53,327 nucleotides of DNA, taken from the NCBI RefSeq assembly GCF_001894825.1, contig NZ_BCWY01000068.1:1-53327 (forward strand). The letters run 5' to 3'. This DNA comes from Rhodococcus jostii NBRC 16295. GTDB lineage: Bacteria > Actinomycetota > Actinomycetes > Mycobacteriales > Mycobacteriaceae. Shown here in pieces: positions 53,272 through 53,327 of the stretch (its first letter is position 1; each line of letters begins with the position of its first letter). Under the pieces are notes generated by a model. It ran no database searches. It saw nothing but the letters and a program-made list of their open reading frames with translations, and was not told the DNA's origin. The translations under genes were made by a program, and so were the position numbers.

Positions 53272-53327
53272 GACTGAAGATCATCTCGCTTCCCCAGCAG
53301 GTGCTGGATTCAGCGTGTCCAAGAACC

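Larger units (their letters stand above)
51996..53321 (-). mobile_element. IS3-family insertion sequence, apparently complete
   Basis: The element is bounded by TGGACACG at 51996-52003 and its inverse CGTGTCCA at 53314-53321. It contains two overlapping transposase frames in the usual order. Only six bases remain after the right end, so a target duplication cannot be judged. Confidence 0.75.

Noticed and set aside
1..53327. tRNA or rRNA genes
   Set aside because: No cloverleaf-type or ribosomal RNA segment was recognised by eye; a covariance-model scan would be needed to exclude small RNAs.

Overview
The window is high-GC actinobacterial DNA. Gene content and protein style point to Rhodococcus or a close relative in the Nocardiaceae: wax ester synthase/diacylglycerol acyltransferases, a 3-ketosteroid 9alpha-hydroxylase oxygenase, a DosR/DosS two-component system, Acg-type nitroreductases and a long GAPDH. 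The species is not determined here.

Layout. 1-8.9 kb: the start of a PknK-type kinase, a decayed Clp N-domain protein, then a catabolic block with an SDR, an old-yellow-enzyme reductase, a divergent TetR regulator with a perfect palindromic operator, an IclR regulator and a secreted DUF1214-type protein cut by an amber codon. 8.9-16.1 kb: decayed epoxide hydrolase and TetR genes, a frameshifted secreted tyrosine phosphatase, then SnoaL-like, small Cys-rich and KshA genes facing a second IclR plus old-yellow-enzyme pair. 16.3-42.9 kb: a dormancy (DosR-regulon-like) island holding an antiporter, Hsp20, flavodoxins, a K+ channel, a KAS III pair, DosS, DosR, two Acg nitroreductases, a Usp, an Rv1733c-like protein, three WS/DGATs, GH65, zinc ADH, an MgtA-like ATPase, PfkB and an ANTAR protein. 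42.9-53.3 kb: a duplicated-domain protein, a PPOX protein, an MbcTA/RES toxin-antitoxin pair with a 24-bp palindrome, a DUF808 protein, two tiny Trp-rich reading frames, GAPDH and an intact IS3-family element at the right edge.

The main result is a mixture of intact and broken genes. DosR carries one in-frame stop and three frameshifts. DosS carries one frameshift but keeps its haem ligands and catalytic His. Many presumed target genes are intact, and short DosR-box-like motifs lie about 80-96 bp upstream of several of them. Others carry point stops (WS/DGAT 2, DUF1214, a membrane protein), frameshifts (Clp, phosphatase, PfkB, DUF1876) or internal deletions (GH65, flavodoxin, MgtA). Either this is a decaying or redundant copy of a hypoxia island, or the sequence contains indel errors. 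The internal deletions and C-to-T stops are hard to explain as base-calling errors.

If working, the island would sense O2/NO/CO through DosS haem, activate through DosR, store carbon as wax esters or triacylglycerol (WS/DGAT, KAS III pair), protect proteins (Hsp20, Usp) and manage redox and ions (flavodoxins, nitroreductases, K+ channel, antiporter). The left third looks like steroid or related terpenoid catabolism.
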